From: Paenibacillus naphthalenovorans
GTDB taxonomy: Bacteria > Bacillota > Bacilli > Paenibacillales > NBRC-103111
Direction of reading: 5' to 3'
Length of the DNA: 64,000 bases
NCBI RefSeq assembly: GCF_900099895.1
Contig: NZ_FNDY01000011.1
Location: 81,460-145,459 of the forward strand
The position numbers were made by a program, and so were the translations under genes. The notes below the pieces were generated by a model that was not told the DNA's origin, searched no databases, and saw nothing but the letters and a program-made list of their open reading frames with translations. The first letter of the stretch is position 1; each line of letters starts with the position of its first letter. Positions 15,726-23,619 of this stretch are shown here, in pieces.

Positions 15726-16319
15726 CTACACATCGGCATAGATCGGCACGTCATTATCATGCTTCGTGACCACATCACGCAAAGCGCCCGTTGCGGGATC
15801 GTGGATGTGCCGCTCCTGCTTGCCGATATCAGCGCCGTATACATGGATAGTAACCGCCACTTCGCTATGTGGATTGGACACGCCGTGAATATCGTAATCC
15901 GGAGGATAAACGAAGGAGATATCGCCCTTCGTGGCATGCACCGTTCCCACTTCCTCAAGCGTATAGCGCCTCGGAGCCGCTTCCCCATGATCCACTCTCC
16001 GGTAACGCTTCTCTTCCACCGCTCCCTTGTAGATGCCGACCAGCCCCCATACCAAATGATCGTGCACCGGGGCTACCTGTCCGGGCCCCCATACGAAGGC
16101 GATCACGGAAAAGGCTTCATCCTCGGGCTTATACAACAAATATTGGGCATATTTGTGCGGTAATGGCTGCTGATACCTTTCAGGCAGGAGTTCGTCGGAT
16201 TGCAGCAAAGTTTGTAAAAATGGGCGAACTTCATCCACAATGGTTCGGAAATCGCCTGTTCGGGAAAGAACGGAACGAATGTCGGCCTCCAACTCTTTAA
16301 AACCGTATGCTGTGCTCAT
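15726..16319 (-). CDS. Thiol dioxygenase (3-mercaptopropionate/cysteine dioxygenase-like cupin)
   Basis: A 197-residue cupin. The non-haem iron site is visible as HxH in PGQVAPVHDHLVWGLVG and a third His in PDYDIHGVSN. The PxHDHxxWG form and total length resemble bacterial 3-mercaptopropionate dioxygenases (Mdo) at least as much as cysteine dioxygenases. The family adds O2 to a thiol to give a sulfinate. It overlaps the SsuD-like gene by one base and lies between it and a class III CoA-transferase gene. Thiol to sulfinate to CoA ester is therefore a plausible sequence of steps. Substrate is inferred, not shown. Confidence 0.83.
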   Translation of the reverse strand: MSTAYGFKELEADIRSVLSRTGDFRTIVDEVRPFLQTLLQSDELLPERYQQPLPHKYAQYLLYKPEDEAFSVIAFVWGPGQVAPVHDHLVWGLVGIYKGAVEEKRYRRVDHGEAAPRRYTLEEVGTVHATKGDISFVYPPDYDIHGVSNPHSEVAVTIHVYGADIGKQERHIHDPATGALRDVVTKHDNDVPIYADV

Positions 16320-17452
16320 TAGTGAAGTACACCTCTCTCGGATGGTATTTCATTTTTTTGCAGCTTCGCATGCACTCTTGGAATCACATCTCTTCCAACG
16401 GCCTCAATGGTTTCCAGGTGCGGAAACCCTCTAAGCAGCACTTTATCGAATCCCAGGCCGACATATTCTACGATCCGGTCCGCTACTTGATCGGGTGTGC
16501 CGACCAAGGCGATGGAATTGCCGCTGAGCACCTGGGTCAGCCCGGCCCATAAATTCGGACCGATCCGGAAATGATTTTCCTTGGAATCCAGCATCAGTTG
16601 ATGCAGACGCTTCAGACCGACGGATTCGCCTTTGTCGCTGGCTTCCGCCTTCTTCTGAATGACGGCGGGATCGGCCTTGCTGATCAGATGATTGGCATTT
16701 TCCCACGCTTGCTCCTCCGTATCGCCCAAGACGACCTGGAATGAAATGCTGTAGCTGAGTTTCCGATTGCGAACGGCCGCCAACCGTTGGATCTCCCCGA
16801 TTCGTTCGCGGATATTGTCCAGCGTCTCCCCCCACATCATATAGACATCGGCGACGGAAGCCGCGACCGCTTGGCCGGCTTCCGAGGCGCCCCCGAAATA
16901 GATCTCCGGATTTTTCTGAATCGGCTTCGGATAGAGAGACGCATTTTTTAGCTTGTAAAATTCACCTTCGTGATCGAAGTTTTCTTCACTAAACAAACGT
17001 TTCAATACCCGAATGAACTCATCGGTACGCCGATAGCGGGTAGCGTGATCCAAAAAATCGCCGTCGCCGGCAAGCTCGGCGGGAGACCCTCCGGTAACGA
17101 TATTGACCAGGGCACGGCCACCGGACAAGTAGTCAAAGCTGGCAAACTGTCTCGCAAACACGGACGGGGCGGTAAAGCCGGGGCGCACGGCGAACAGGAA
17201 GCGGAGCCGTTCCGTGGCGGGAATCAGCGCCGTTGCGATGATCAACGAATCGAGGCAGCTGCTGCCGGTCGGAAGCAGAAGCGTGCCGAATCCGCCCTTC
17301 TCCGCCGCCTGCGCAATGCGTGAGATGTATTCCAGGGTAGGCTCGCGTTCGGCCGTCGTGCTCCATGCGTCCAGCCTTTGAGCATTGTAATTGGAAGTTC
17401 CCACGTACTGGCCGTCCCCGAAGGTAGGCGCCATCGTAATAAATTCAACCAT
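16319..17452 (-). CDS. SsuD-like FMNH2-dependent sulfonate monooxygenase
   Basis: A 377-residue luciferase-like (LLM) flavin monooxygenase. The N-terminal MAPTFGDGQYVGT corresponds to the SsuD pattern (THGDGHYLGT). Other SsuD-like parts are LLPTGSSCLDSLIIA, the GGRALVNIVTGGSP segment and YFGGASEAGQAVAA. SsuD enzymes split alkanesulfonates into aldehyde and sulfite using FMNH2 and O2. No flavin reductase gene is visible in the operon, so FMNH2 must come from elsewhere. The ATG at 17450-17452 has AGGAGG 8 nt upstream; a TTG two codons earlier is too close to it. Confidence 0.85.
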   Translation of the reverse strand: MVEFITMAPTFGDGQYVGTSNYNAQRLDAWSTTAEREPTLEYISRIAQAAEKGGFGTLLLPTGSSCLDSLIIATALIPATERLRFLFAVRPGFTAPSVFARQFASFDYLSGGRALVNIVTGGSPAELAGDGDFLDHATRYRRTDEFIRVLKRLFSEENFDHEGEFYKLKNASLYPKPIQKNPEIYFGGASEAGQAVAASVADVYMMWGETLDNIRERIGEIQRLAAVRNRKLSYSISFQVVLGDTEEQAWENANHLISKADPAVIQKKAEASDKGESVGLKRLHQLMLDSKENHFRIGPNLWAGLTQVLSGNSIALVGTPDQVADRIVEYVGLGFDKVLLRGFPHLETIEAVGRDVIPRVHAKLQKNEIPSERGVLH

Positions 17453-18170
17453 TTCCAATTCCTCCTTTAACGAATGCGGGATAAATTTCCTGAAGCGCCG
17501 CTTTCACTTTGCTTCGCAAAACATCCAATTGCTGCGGGGACGGCGCTTCGATGCGCGGAACGTCGCCTTCGATCCCCAGATCAAAGCCTGTTTTCCCCTG
17601 CACTTCTTCTGCCGTCGTTCCCGGCGCGATCGCGGACAATTGCAGCCGGCGCGTAAGCGGAGCGGGCCTCAGTACGGCAAGCGGGGTATATACTGCTTCC
17701 AGACGCCCAGCGCCCTCCTGCCGGAAATCAGGAGAAGCGCTGCTGCTGACAAAATCCAATCGTTCGGGAAACCCCTTTGCATGATGGTCGGTTTTAAAAA
17801 GGAAAATCCTTTTGCAGCGGTAATACACCATAGATGAACCGGCACCTCCGGGAAGCCTGACCTTCGGGCGGGCATAGTCGCCGATGACATGTAAATTGAT
17901 ATTGCCCCAACAGTCGATTTGGGCCCCGCTCAAGAAGAACACATCGACAAGGCCGCGCTGGATGTAATCGAAAAATTCCTTGGTCCCCTCAAACGGCCAT
18001 TCCCGCTCATACCCCATGATGTAGGTTTGGGCGCGGGGGGCATGGGTTTCTTTGGCCAGCAGGGCCGCCGCCGCCGGCACCGGAGAACTGTTGCCTACGG
18101 CGATCGTTTCCCCGTCATGAAGCTCGCGGGCCAAAGCACAAATCATGAATTCTTCAGTCGAGTATTTCAT
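17445..18170 (-). CDS. CoA-transferase/hydrolase family I, beta subunit (GctB/IpdB-like)
   Basis: A 241-residue beta subunit of the glutaconate CoA-transferase family: ARELHDGETIAVGNSSPVPA at the N-terminus, LSGAQIDCWGNINLHVIG in the middle and APGTTAEEVQGKTGFDL near the end. I do not see the SENG-type catalytic glutamate of true class I transferases. IpdB proteins also lack it and hydrolyse a CoA-ester ring, so the reaction may not be CoA transfer. AAGGAG lies 8 nt before the ATG at 18168-18170. It overlaps the alpha-subunit gene by 17 nt, and the two products should form one complex. Confidence 0.82.
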   Translation of the reverse strand: MKYSTEEFMICALARELHDGETIAVGNSSPVPAAAALLAKETHAPRAQTYIMGYEREWPFEGTKEFFDYIQRGLVDVFFLSGAQIDCWGNINLHVIGDYARPKVRLPGGAGSSMVYYRCKRIFLFKTDHHAKGFPERLDFVSSSASPDFRQEGAGRLEAVYTPLAVLRPAPLTRRLQLSAIAPGTTAEEVQGKTGFDLGIEGDVPRIEAPSPQQLDVLRSKVKAALQEIYPAFVKGGIGNG

Positions 18171-19020
18171 GCTGACTCTCCTTACGGCTGCAGTAAACGG
18201 AATAGTCCTCGTGCCTCGTGTAAGAAAACACATACTGCTGCAAGTACTTTTCAAACTCGTTCGGATGTCCGGCCGCTTTCAAATAAGTTTGCATATGGGC
18301 TTCATCCGCAGGGTAAAAGCCTGGACAGCTTGTCGGGTAGGCTCCGAATGGCGCTTCTACCACAGTATGGATGTACAGCGCCGGAATGAACGTTCCCTTT
18401 TCACGATCCAATTCCCCGGGAGCCACCACCTCCTCTACCGTCACAATGACATGGCGCGAGGCTTGGGCAAGCAGCCGGTTGTTCTGCAGCCTGCTGGCGA
18501 CCACGTTGCCTTGCGTATCCGCCTGGTAAGCGTGAAATATACACACATCCGGACGGATAGCCGGTACCACGACGACTTCCTCTTCCGGCCGATAAGGGTT
18601 GCGAATGAGACGAAAATCATCTCTGACCTGCAAATAGTCCGTTCCCAGCAACCCTGGAACGGGGATAAACGGAAGCCCCATGGCACCCGCCTGAATCGCA
18701 GCGGCCATAGCCGGACAAGCGTGTTCGCGAACCTGCAGCCGCCCCTCCTCCACCGCACGGCGGTAATGGGGAGCAAAGCCGAACTCTCCCAGGATGATTT
18801 GCGACGCTTCCACCGTCTCCACACATCCGGCACCAATCAGCAGATCGGCGTTAATGGCCGCCGATCCGCTGCATAGGAGGTGCAGGCCGCTGGCCCCGGA
18901 GCGGATCAGTTCGCGCAGCAAAGCCATGGGCGACATCTCCATGCTGCCGCTGATCGCTACCGTATCCCCATGATGTATAAGTGCAGCCGCTTCCGGCAGC
19001 TCCAGAAATTTCGTTCCCAT
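18154..19020 (-). CDS. CoA-transferase/hydrolase family I, alpha subunit (GctA/IpdA-like)
   Basis: A 288-residue alpha subunit of the glutaconate CoA-transferase family. It opens with a glycine/serine CoA-binding region (HHGDTVAISGSMEMSPMALLREL). GLPFIPVPGLLGTDYLQVRDDF and a DVCIFHAYQADTQGNVV stretch follow, both characteristic of GctA/IpdA. It precedes and overlaps the beta-subunit gene. A typical actinobacterial IpdAB pair acts on steroid-ring CoA esters, but the sulfur-operon setting here suggests a sulfur-containing or C3/C4 acid. ATG at 19018-19020. Confidence 0.83.
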   Translation of the reverse strand: MGTKFLELPEAAALIHHGDTVAISGSMEMSPMALLRELIRSGASGLHLLCSGSAAINADLLIGAGCVETVEASQIILGEFGFAPHYRRAVEEGRLQVREHACPAMAAAIQAGAMGLPFIPVPGLLGTDYLQVRDDFRLIRNPYRPEEEVVVVPAIRPDVCIFHAYQADTQGNVVASRLQNNRLLAQASRHVIVTVEEVVAPGELDREKGTFIPALYIHTVVEAPFGAYPTSCPGFYPADEAHMQTYLKAAGHPNEFEKYLQQYVFSYTRHEDYSVYCSRKESQHEILD

Positions 19021-19052
19021 AGAAGGGCTTCACCCCTTTGACCTCTAACTGC

Positions 19053-20066
19053 TTACTGATTTTTCGGTATCCAGACATTTTCCCTGACGTTGATCTTCTT
19101 GGAAACAAGTCCGATCTTCAGGAATGTATCTGCAACGCTCTGCTGATCCTGTATGATTTCCTCATCGATCAGCTTGATGGTGAGAGGCCTTCTCCGCAAA
19201 GATTGTTCCCAGACCGCCACGTCAAGCTGCGTTTCCGCAGCAAGCAATTTGGCGACTTCCCCCGGATTTTGGTTAATCCATTCACTGATGTTTTGGAGCT
19301 CCTGAACCAGCGCTTGCAGCACCTCGGGGTGCTTTTCAGCGAACTCTTTTCCTCCCAGGTAGAACGTTCTGTAAATGACGAGCCCTTTCCCATCGGCCAG
19401 AACCCGATTTCCGGCAAGCTCGGCTGCCGAGAAGAAGGGATCCCAAACGACCCAGGCATCCGCACTTCCCCGTTCAAAAGCGATGCGTGCATCCGGAGGA
19501 GCCAAGTAAACCGGTTCGATATCATTCAGCGTCAATCCGACCGAAGCAAGCGCCTCATTGATCAAATACTGGGAAATCGACGCCTTGTTGAACGCTACTT
19601 TTTTGCCTTTCAGATCGGCGATCGTCTGGATCGGCGAATCCTTTTTTACCAGAATGCCCTCGCTTTGCGGACTGGACGGTTCACTGGCTACATACAGAAA
19701 CGGCAGACCGCGCTCTTGTCCGAACAATACCGGCGCATCGCCGGCGATGCCGAAGTCAATGCTCCCGGTGCCCAGCGCCTCCATGACTGAAATGCCTGTG
19801 TTAAATTCAGACCATTGGACCTTCGTTCCAAATGGAGCCAATTTTTTTTCCAGCTCGCCTTTGGCCTTCAATACCATCAATGTTCCCGACTTTTGATAAC
19901 CGATCCGAAGGACCGATTTTTCCGCATTCGGTTTGGCGGTCTGCCCGCCGGATGCTTGACTGTTGTTATTTGCGGTCCCGCAGCCGATCAACATAATGGA
20001 TAGCGTGAACAGAGCGATAACGGATAAGATCATGCTGCGCTTCTTTCTTTTTCGTTTGAAATTCAT
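19053..20066 (-). CDS. Aliphatic-sulfonate ABC substrate-binding lipoprotein (SsuA-like), second
   Basis: A 337-residue lipoprotein starting MNFKRKRKKRS with a hydrophobic core and lipobox LIGC. The SsuA fold shows LRIGYQKSGTLMVLKAKGELE, SIDFGIAGDAPVLFGQ and an AWVVWDPFFSAAEL segment, typical of aliphatic-sulfonate-binding proteins. GGGGAGG lies 8 nt before the ATG at 20064-20066. It is the first gene of the 13-gene sulfur operon. A promoter-like region and a terminator hairpin lie upstream, so its expression may be attenuated. Confidence 0.86.
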   Translation of the reverse strand: MNFKRKRKKRSMILSVIALFTLSIMLIGCGTANNNSQASGGQTAKPNAEKSVLRIGYQKSGTLMVLKAKGELEKKLAPFGTKVQWSEFNTGISVMEALGTGSIDFGIAGDAPVLFGQERGLPFLYVASEPSSPQSEGILVKKDSPIQTIADLKGKKVAFNKASISQYLINEALASVGLTLNDIEPVYLAPPDARIAFERGSADAWVVWDPFFSAAELAGNRVLADGKGLVIYRTFYLGGKEFAEKHPEVLQALVQELQNISEWINQNPGEVAKLLAAETQLDVAVWEQSLRRRPLTIKLIDEEIIQDQQSVADTFLKIGLVSKKINVRENVWIPKNQ

Positions 20067-20118
20067 AAAGCCAACCTCCCCAGGCATCCATCCCGGAAAA
20101 CAAAAATTTGACTGCAAT

Positions 20119-20156
20119 AAAAAAGAGACGCCAACATAACAAGTATGCTGGGTCTC
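20119..20156 (-). terminator. Terminator hairpin in the leader of the sulfur operon
   Basis: On the minus strand GAGACCCAGCATA pairs, with one bulge and one G-U, with TATGTTGGCGTCTC, followed by six T (20119-20124). It lies 53 nt before the first structural gene and downstream of a promoter-like TTTACA-N17-TATGCT. It therefore looks like an attenuator rather than the end of the LysR gene alone. No known riboswitch class was recognised upstream. Confidence 0.75.
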
Positions 20157-20316
20157 CGGGGGGTCCGGTGGATCCGAAAATGTATAATCATGTGTTCAAT
20201 CAAGCAAGTCTTTCATCTCCGGTTGTCCGGCAGAATTTCACAGTTATCCGATCGGGTTAATATAAGCATACAATAATTCATCAGATTTGTAAATTTGATA
20301 AATAAGAACAAAAGCT

Positions 20317-21249
20317 TCAAAAATTTTGAACTTCTTTATTCTGTACTCCCGTAATTTGATCGCATTTTTGATTTAGCAAACCGTCCCTTAACGTGCTGAT
20401 CAGCTTTTCTCCTGCAGATCCAAGTGCCTTATAATCAGACTTCAGCAAAATGCCTGTCACCAGGCCGGTATCCAAATCATGGATTGGTTTTAGCACCGTT
20501 CCTTCCGGGGGAGGCGTTACTGTAATGATCGGAACCACCGCAATGCCAAAATTGGCTTGAACATAATATTTCAATGCGGACATGGTGCTGATTTCAATAC
20601 CAAAATACGGGCTTCCGCCTTTTTCCAGCAATGCCGCTTCCAATTTTTTTCGGTATGGACAAATCGTAGTCGTAAGCAGCAGCCGTTTGCCCCGCAGGTC
20701 TTTTAAATAAATCTCATGTTTCCCCGCAAGATCGTCCTGCTTGGGAACAAGCAGCGCAACCTTTTCTGCGAAAAGCGGCTCAAACGTGGTTCCCAAACCT
20801 GTATCCGGTACACTGCATATGGCCAAATCAATTTTGCCCTCAATCAGCATTTCCCGCAACACGTACGTATTGCCGATTTGAATGCTGATTTGCACCTTGG
20901 GATAGCGTTCCATGAATGGAGCAAGGATTTTGGGCAGCCGATAGCTGGCCGCAGGTTCCATTACACCTAACCGAACCACACCCGCTTCCCCCTGAATCCA
21001 TTCCGTCATGGCGCTTTGAAGGTATTCATAATCTTTTAACAGCAGATCCGCCTTCTCATGAAACAAACGTCCCGCCTCCGTCAAGCAGACTTTCTTGCTG
21101 CGTTCAAGCAATTTGACGCCCAGGTCGGATTCAAGTTTTTGGATATGCATCGTTATGGTGGATTGCACATATTTGAGTTCTTCCGCCGCTCGTTGAAAAC
21201 TTCCCAGCTTGACAATCGTTTGAAACGTTTTTATCGTCCGCAAGTCCAT
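20317..21249 (-). CDS. LysR-family regulator (CysL/YtlI-like context)
   Basis: A 310-residue LysR protein. It has the N-terminal helix-turn-helix (TFQTIVKLGSFQRAAEELKYVQSTIT; the last part is the recognition helix), a linker helix, and a substrate-binding fold with LAICSVPDTGLGTTFEPLF and FGIAVVPIITV. The start is the ATG at 21247-21249, preceded by AAGGTGATAGG; the longer frame adds 51 residues that read through a terminator hairpin. It lies directly upstream of the sulfur operon in the same direction, as sulfur-assimilation LysR regulators often do. Probably it activates that operon. The effector is unknown. Confidence 0.88.
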   Translation of the reverse strand: MDLRTIKTFQTIVKLGSFQRAAEELKYVQSTITMHIQKLESDLGVKLLERSKKVCLTEAGRLFHEKADLLLKDYEYLQSAMTEWIQGEAGVVRLGVMEPAASYRLPKILAPFMERYPKVQISIQIGNTYVLREMLIEGKIDLAICSVPDTGLGTTFEPLFAEKVALLVPKQDDLAGKHEIYLKDLRGKRLLLTTTICPYRKKLEAALLEKGGSPYFGIEISTMSALKYYVQANFGIAVVPIITVTPPPEGTVLKPIHDLDTGLVTGILLKSDYKALGSAGEKLISTLRDGLLNQKCDQITGVQNKEVQNF

Positions 21250-21327
21250 CCTATCACCTTTACCTTTTTTTTGTTGAACCAACTTCATCTCTTCTTGCGT
21301 CGGAACAACCTTACCGATTCGGATAAT

Positions 21328-21358
21328 AAAAAAAGCATGAGGATAAGATTCCCCATGC
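21328..21358 (-). terminator. Intrinsic terminator between the dehydratase gene and lysR
   Basis: A 9-bp stem (21350-21358 with 21335-21343, one G-U) is followed by seven T (21328-21334) on the minus strand. It lies about 115 nt past the dehydratase stop and 80 nt before the lysR ATG. It most simply ends the dehydratase transcript. A TTGACG -35-like box at 21450-21455 leaves open that it sits in a lysR leader. Confidence 0.75.
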
Positions 21359-21471
21359 CTCCGGTTTACCGGTACGCTCTTCATATCTGTTCGAATAAAC
21401 ATTAATGTATTAAATATTTTAATGATACCTTATCATCATTTTTTAAACACGTCAATACAAACCAAACCATT

Positions 21472-23619
21472 TTAAATCCATTTCAACTCCGCGTCCAACG
21501 CGACTCCCATCGGAACTACGCCGCGGGACGCATCCGTACAATCGCGCAGCCGGTTCGATGCCGCCACGCGCTTTTGTCTTTTACGCAGCTGCTCCATCCG
21601 GGATAATCCCAGCTCCGTCCGCTCCGACCGAAGCTCTCCGGCATCCTGTACGATATGGCCCGAAGCAAAGCTCCCGGGATTCAGCAGATCGATGCGCTTC
21701 TTGCGGAACTGCAAATGCAGCAGATCTCCCTCCTGCAGATACAGCAGCCCGCCGCCATGAAAAGCTTCCGGAGTCATATGCCCTACAGCAGCGCCAAATG
21801 TCACTCCCGAATAACGGCCGTCGCTGATTAGAGTCGTCAAACGCTTTAACTGACGGTGTGCGTTAATATGCTGCATCGGCGTCATCATTTCCGGCATTCC
21901 GAATGCTTCCGGGCCTTGACCGGATATAATGACCGCCAGCCTGAGCCATTCCTCCCGAATCATCCGGTCGAACAGCTCATCATAGCTCAACGCTTGCAGC
22001 GCTTCCAAAGAAACGGATGCGTTGTAGGAAGCCATCCGCTTCAAATGTTCTAGCCCGAAGCTTCTTTGGGCCTTTAGGCGATCCAGCATGTTCACGTCCA
22101 ATAACCGATGATTCGCTTCTTCTTCATTTTCAAAGTAAAGCACAAACGCGATCTTATCGTCGAATTGATCCAGCTGCTTTGTAGGCATCCCGCTGATTTT
22201 AACCACTGCATGGTTGAAAAAGTTTCCCCGGAGGACATCGACGCCGCTGAAGCCGCGTCTGGGCCTGCTCAGGATGATGGGATTGTCCTTCACGCCGTCC
22301 GCGCTCAAGCCTTCGGTATGGGACAGCCTTTCTCTCCAGGTTTGGCCTGTTACCGTCGGCGCATCCAAAGCCATCGGAACCCCGTTTCTTGTAAGCTCAT
22401 AGATCAGCGTCTCCATGCCGCGGATTTGACCCGAGCAGCACTGCTGCGCCAATGCATAAATATCTCTGCCTTCGGTCAGGCTGTAATCGAATAAATCGGG
22501 AATCGGATGTTCGGCAGCAATGCGTTCCATGTCTTCCAGCGTAAAGTCAAATCCGGCATAGATCATCGCCCCGACAATATGCATCATTAGGTTGGTGGAA
22601 CCTCCTGCGGAACTGTGGATCCGGATCACATTGGCGATATTGGCCCGAAGCAATTCACTTACGCTGCATTCCGGACGGTCAATGATGGAAAATAAGGATT
22701 CGATCGCTTTATTGACTTGAGCCTGTGTCGGCGGTTCCGTCAGCAGCTCCAGCTCCGGACATACCATACCGAACCCTGCCGTAACGTCCCGGGAGCTGTT
22801 TCCCGTTCCATGAAACGCACAGATGCCGCCCTTGGCGTCACACGTGCTTACCGCCAGCCTTTTTTCAAAATCCTTATGCCGTTCCTCAGTCAATAGTCCG
22901 CATTTGACGGCGCGTTCAAAAACCCCTTGGAATGAGGTGTTCGAGGAGCACTGAAGGATATAGCTCACCGCATCCTCAATGTCGGCGGCTATATCGTCAT
23001 ATCCCGCTGCGGCGGCCTGGGATACCAACTCCGCCAATTCCAGCTTCAAATCATCCGGAATCGTTCCCCCCTTGAGCACGTGGGAAGGGGCAAAGGTAGC
23101 AAACACATGATGCTCGCCGCGATTGCGCCGGACCCGGTCCAGATGAGCAAGCCCGCTTAATACGCCCAGCGGCTGCTTATCGCAACCCTGAATCACGAAA
23201 GCCCCGTGGTATGATTGCGCTTCCATTTGATTTACCACGATTTCCGCAATCGCGTTGCGGCTCTGTAATGAATAAGACATTCCCATGTTGTTTTGCGCTG
23301 TTCCGTCACAAAGCACCGGCGTGCTGAAATAAAACGGCACTCCGCCTTCCTGCCATATTTTCAAAGCAGCTTTGTACACCGTCTCATGGTCCAGAATGTG
23401 GGCCGGATGATCGGAGGAGCCGCCGATAATGGCGATCCTCGGAGAATTGTGCTCCAGCCGGTCATAAATGTTGTCAAGCGTCCAATCCGGCTCCCCGCCT
23501 TCGTATTTCCCGCCGAGACCGCGGCGTGCACGGTCCAGCAGCCCGGCTACCGTAATAGGCTCGTTCGCCTTCCCCTGCACATTGCCCTGATACGGATTAA
23601 ACCCTCTGATTGTTATCAT
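21472..23619 (-). CDS. IlvD/Edd-family dehydratase, oversized
   Basis: The family is shown by QGCDKQPLGVLSGLAH, CDAKGGICAFHGTGN, the HSSAGGSTNLMMHIVGAM segment and TLISDGRYSGVTFGAAVGHMTPEA. The cysteines should hold the Fe-S cluster. Dihydroxy-acid and sugar-acid dehydratases usually have 550-600 residues (YjhG/YagF about 655). This one has 715, with an extra segment of roughly 70 residues before the EMMTPMQHINAH region and a basic tail. The reaction is probably dehydration of a sugar acid to a 2-keto-3-deoxy acid. GGGGAGG precedes the ATG at 23617-23619. It overlaps the upstream GntR gene, its likely regulator. Confidence 0.84.
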   Translation of the reverse strand: MITIRGFNPYQGNVQGKANEPITVAGLLDRARRGLGGKYEGGEPDWTLDNIYDRLEHNSPRIAIIGGSSDHPAHILDHETVYKAALKIWQEGGVPFYFSTPVLCDGTAQNNMGMSYSLQSRNAIAEIVVNQMEAQSYHGAFVIQGCDKQPLGVLSGLAHLDRVRRNRGEHHVFATFAPSHVLKGGTIPDDLKLELAELVSQAAAAGYDDIAADIEDAVSYILQCSSNTSFQGVFERAVKCGLLTEERHKDFEKRLAVSTCDAKGGICAFHGTGNSSRDVTAGFGMVCPELELLTEPPTQAQVNKAIESLFSIIDRPECSVSELLRANIANVIRIHSSAGGSTNLMMHIVGAMIYAGFDFTLEDMERIAAEHPIPDLFDYSLTEGRDIYALAQQCCSGQIRGMETLIYELTRNGVPMALDAPTVTGQTWRERLSHTEGLSADGVKDNPIILSRPRRGFSGVDVLRGNFFNHAVVKISGMPTKQLDQFDDKIAFVLYFENEEEANHRLLDVNMLDRLKAQRSFGLEHLKRMASYNASVSLEALQALSYDELFDRMIREEWLRLAVIISGQGPEAFGMPEMMTPMQHINAHRQLKRLTTLISDGRYSGVTFGAAVGHMTPEAFHGGGLLYLQEGDLLHLQFRKKRIDLLNPGSFASGHIVQDAGELRSERTELGLSRMEQLRKRQKRVAASNRLRDCTDASRGVVPMGVALDAELKWI

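Noticed and set aside
20067..20316. S-box (SAM-I) or T-box upstream of the sulfur operon
   Set aside because: Neither the S-box core nor the T-box GGTGGNACC element could be found on the transcribed strand, so it is reported only as an unclassified leader.
21250..21402. 51-residue N-terminal extension of the LysR gene
   Set aside because: It reads through a terminator hairpin; the ATG at 21247-21249 has a ribosome site and starts the normal LysR helix-turn-helix.
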